DNA of 7,573 nucleotides, taken from NCBI GenBank assembly GCA_027056155.1, contig JALULR010000185.1:1-7573 (forward strand). The letters run 5' to 3'. The notes under the pieces are model-generated. The model had not been told where the DNA came from, did no database searches, and saw only the letters and a program-made list of their open reading frames with translations. A program made the translations under genes and the position numbers. The DNA comes from DHVE2 group archaeon. Lineage in GTDB: Archaea; Thermoplasmatota; Thermoplasmata; Thermoplasmatales; Aciduliprofundaceae. Positions 6,331-7,573 of this stretch are shown here, piece by piece (positions within the stretch are counted from its first letter, which is position 1; each line of letters starts with the position of its first letter).

Positions 6331-6346
6331 TTTAAAATATTTGAAA
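6331..6346. repeat. AT-rich near-palindrome, copy 1
   Basis: TTTAAAATATTTGAAA follows the pattern TTTNAAATATTTNAAA shared with the copy at 6415-6430, differing at 2 of 16 positions. It could be a binding site for a dimeric regulator, but AT-rich promoter DNA can give such matches by chance. Confidence 0.35.
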
Positions 6347-6414
6347 TTCTAATTTTCATAATTTTTGAATAAGGCGATATGCTTGCTAAGTTATTTCCAC
6401 ATATACTTAGAAAA

Positions 6415-6424
6415 TTTTAAATAT
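6415..6424 (+). promoter_or_regulatory. Candidate TATA box for the exported-protein gene
   Basis: TTTTAAATAT preceded by GAAAA fits BRE/TATA. The predicted transcription start is near 6445, which gives a leader of about 54 nt before the ATG at 6499. A second TATA-like string, ATATAAAA at 6491-6498, abuts the ATG and is too close to serve it. Confidence 0.45.
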
Positions 6425-6430
6425 TTCAAA
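6415..6430. repeat. AT-rich near-palindrome, copy 2, overlapping a TATA box
   Basis: TTTTAAATATTTCAAA matches copy 1 at 14 of 16 positions and starts 84 bp after it. Its left half coincides with the predicted TATA box of the exported-protein gene, so a protein bound here would compete with TBP. Function not shown. Confidence 0.35.
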
Positions 6431-6444
6431 GTAGTATTGTTATT

Positions 6445-6463
6445 TGCGAGTATGACGCTCGCA
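6445..6463 (+). other. Hairpin at the predicted 5' end of the exported-protein mRNA
   Basis: TGCGAG (6445-6450) pairs with CTCGCA (6458-6463) around a 7-nt loop, TATGACG, giving a six-base-pair, mostly G:C stem. It sits at the predicted transcription start. The loop contains an ATG (6452) that opens a 9-codon frame ending at 6481 (MTLAGVVVY). A GGAG follows directly at 6464-6467. It could be an mRNA-stabilising or translation-control element. Confidence 0.4.
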
Positions 6464-6498
6464 GGAGTAGTGGTATATTGAGGATAGGGCATATAAAA

Positions 6499-7573
6499 AT
6501 GATTGTGATGGTTGTGGCAATTGGAGCGATACTAGGAACTGTAATAACTGGGCAAACGTATTTGCCTCATGGGTACCATACAACTCTGAAAAGCGAGAAT
6601 GGGATATTAGCATATTGGAAGATGAATGAAATATATAATAATGAGACCAATGATTCCTCTGGAAACGGATTCACTGCGGACGTAGTGGATGCCGCACTTC
6701 ACTGGGGCGTGCGCGGCCATGGTATTTATTTTCCCAATTCTGATTCTAAAGTAAATGCAAGCTCTGTGGCCACGTACATAAAGGCGAATTCTGTGAAGAG
6801 CATTGCGCATGCAGTATGGTTCAAAATGCCGTATGGGAGATATGGACAGATTACAGGAGAAAAGGTGGCTCATATTCACTCCGAGCTGGAAGTTGAGAGT
6901 AGTGGAGTGGTGCATTTCTGGATGGAAGATGCCAGCGATGCAGATTACTATGTAAAGAGCAATAACTCGCTCGCAGATGGTAGATGGCACTTTGTGGTTG
7001 GGCAGTATAACTACACCACACATGTAATGCAGCTCTGGGTTGATGGAGTGTTAAATAAGCAGGCAACTTACACTTTTGAGCCCAATACAGATATAGCGAA
7101 CTTCTACGTAGGATACGGAGATAACGGCAATCTCCAGTACGGGACTGTTGACGAGGTGCGCATATACGAGCGCACGCTGAGCGCTGATGAGATAAAATCT
7201 ATGTATCAGGAGAGAATTTCAGCTGTGAGGATAAACTCCGATGCAGAGCTTGAGAATTTTGTTGCTACATATAACATACCGGGAGATGGCTCGGCTACCT
7301 CACCGTATCAGATAAATTATTTCCATGTTGATGCCACGGGAAGTAGTGCGGGATTTTACATTGGAAACACAACGCAGCATGTGGTGATAGGAGATACCTA
7401 TATTGAGAACTCCTCTGCGGTAGATGGAGCTGCGGGCTATACTTATGGAATTGAAGCGTATAACACCACTTATTTGAGCATAGATAATGTGCAATTCAGA
7501 AACGCTGCAAATTCGCTTATCTATATTGAAAAATCCACCAGTGTGACTGTGGAAAATAGCCGGTTTGTGAATC
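6499..7573 (+). CDS. Large exported surface protein with LamG-like and right-handed beta-helix domains, 3' end missing
   Basis: I translated 358 codons to the right edge. The N-terminus (MIVMVVAIGAILGTVITG, residues 1-18) is a hydrophobic signal or anchor segment. Residues about 35-238 resemble a concanavalin A-like jelly roll of the LamG type: GILAYWKMNE, DSSGNGF, GRWHFVVGQYN, QLWVDGVL and the hallmark TVDEVRIYERTLSADEIKSMY. From about 243, ISAVRINSDAEL, GDGSATSPYQI, FYIGNTTQHVVI and repeating GIEAYNTTYLSIDNVQF / SVTVENSRF turns indicate a parallel beta-helix of the NosD/pectate-lyase type. Many N-x-S/T sequons are present, as in glycosylated archaeal surface proteins. Carbohydrate binding or adhesion is likely but not shown. 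The ATG at 6499 lacks a well-spaced ribosome site. A TTG at 6478, with GGAG 10 nt upstream, would add the basic stretch LRIGHIK before the hydrophobic core, as signal peptides usually have, and may be the real start. Confidence 0.82.
   Translation, partial: MIVMVVAIGAILGTVITGQTYLPHGYHTTLKSENGILAYWKMNEIYNNETNDSSGNGFTADVVDAALHWGVRGHGIYFPNSDSKVNASSVATYIKANSVKSIAHAVWFKMPYGRYGQITGEKVAHIHSELEVESSGVVHFWMEDASDADYYVKSNNSLADGRWHFVVGQYNYTTHVMQLWVDGVLNKQATYTFEPNTDIANFYVGYGDNGNLQYGTVDEVRIYERTLSADEIKSMYQERISAVRINSDAELENFVATYNIPGDGSATSPYQINYFHVDATGSSAGFYIGNTTQHVVIGDTYIENSSAVDGAAGYTYGIEAYNTTYLSIDNVQFRNAANSLIYIEKSTSVTVENSRFVN

Larger units (their letters stand above)
6249..6498. other. AT-rich divergent intergenic region (250 bp)
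   Basis: No gene is seen here. It holds the thiL promoter (minus) and a probable promoter for the exported protein (plus). Two near-identical AT-rich near-palindromes lie at 6331-6346 and 6415-6430, and a short hairpin at 6445-6463. The left half (6280-6410) is otherwise featureless AT-rich sequence. Confidence 0.6.

Noticed and set aside
6607..7066. Minus-strand open frames opposite the exported protein
   Set aside because: They are antisense shadows with no ribosome site or family resemblance; the plus frame has clear LamG motifs.
1..7573. CRISPR arrays, insertion sequences or phage genes
   Set aside because: No regularly spaced repeats, transposase motifs or terminal inverted repeats were seen; gene content is housekeeping with one surface protein.

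Overview
The window looks like a chromosomal segment of a euryarchaeon, most likely a member of Thermoplasmatota related to Aciduliprofundum/DHVE2. This rests on archaea-only gene content (L44e, S27e, aIF2-alpha, Nop10, a Trm56-type tRNA methylase), TATA-type promoters, several apparently leaderless starts alongside GAGGTGA-type ribosome binding sites, and a LamG plus beta-helix secreted protein of a kind common in that group. The lineage is inferred; no rRNA gene is present to settle it.

Region 1 (1-2050, minus strand) is the conserved archaeal translation cluster rpl44e - rps27e - aIF2-alpha - nop10 - PAC2-family protein. The genes are 1 nt apart or overlap, and a TATA box lies just upstream of rpl44e. 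The PAC2 gene runs off the left edge. Region 2 (2050-3693, plus strand) diverges from it. It starts with a leaderless ArsR-like regulator, followed by an unrecognised four-helix membrane protein and the tRNA C56 2'-O-methyltransferase, joined by 1-nt and 4-nt overlaps.

Region 3 (3698-6248, minus strand) holds, in transcription order, thiL (thiamine-monophosphate kinase), amrS (the radical SAM enzyme of the AmmeMemoRadiSam group) and an uncharacterised 196-residue protein with its own promoter. The amrS reading frame is broken. Its first 30 or so codons, including the cysteine-rich N-terminal motif, lie in a different frame that starts inside the end of thiL. Removing one base from the A4 run at 5301-5304 restores a full-length 336-residue protein.

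Region 4 (6249-7573) is a 250-bp AT-rich divergent promoter region followed by the start of a large exported protein on the plus strand. That protein has a signal-like hydrophobic N-terminus, a LamG-like jelly roll and a right-handed beta-helix, and it is cut by the right edge.

Most of the window is ordinary archaeal housekeeping. The points worth attention are the amrS frameshift, the hairpin at the predicted 5' end of the surface-protein transcript, the paired AT-rich near-palindromes in the same intergenic region, and the two uncharacterised proteins.
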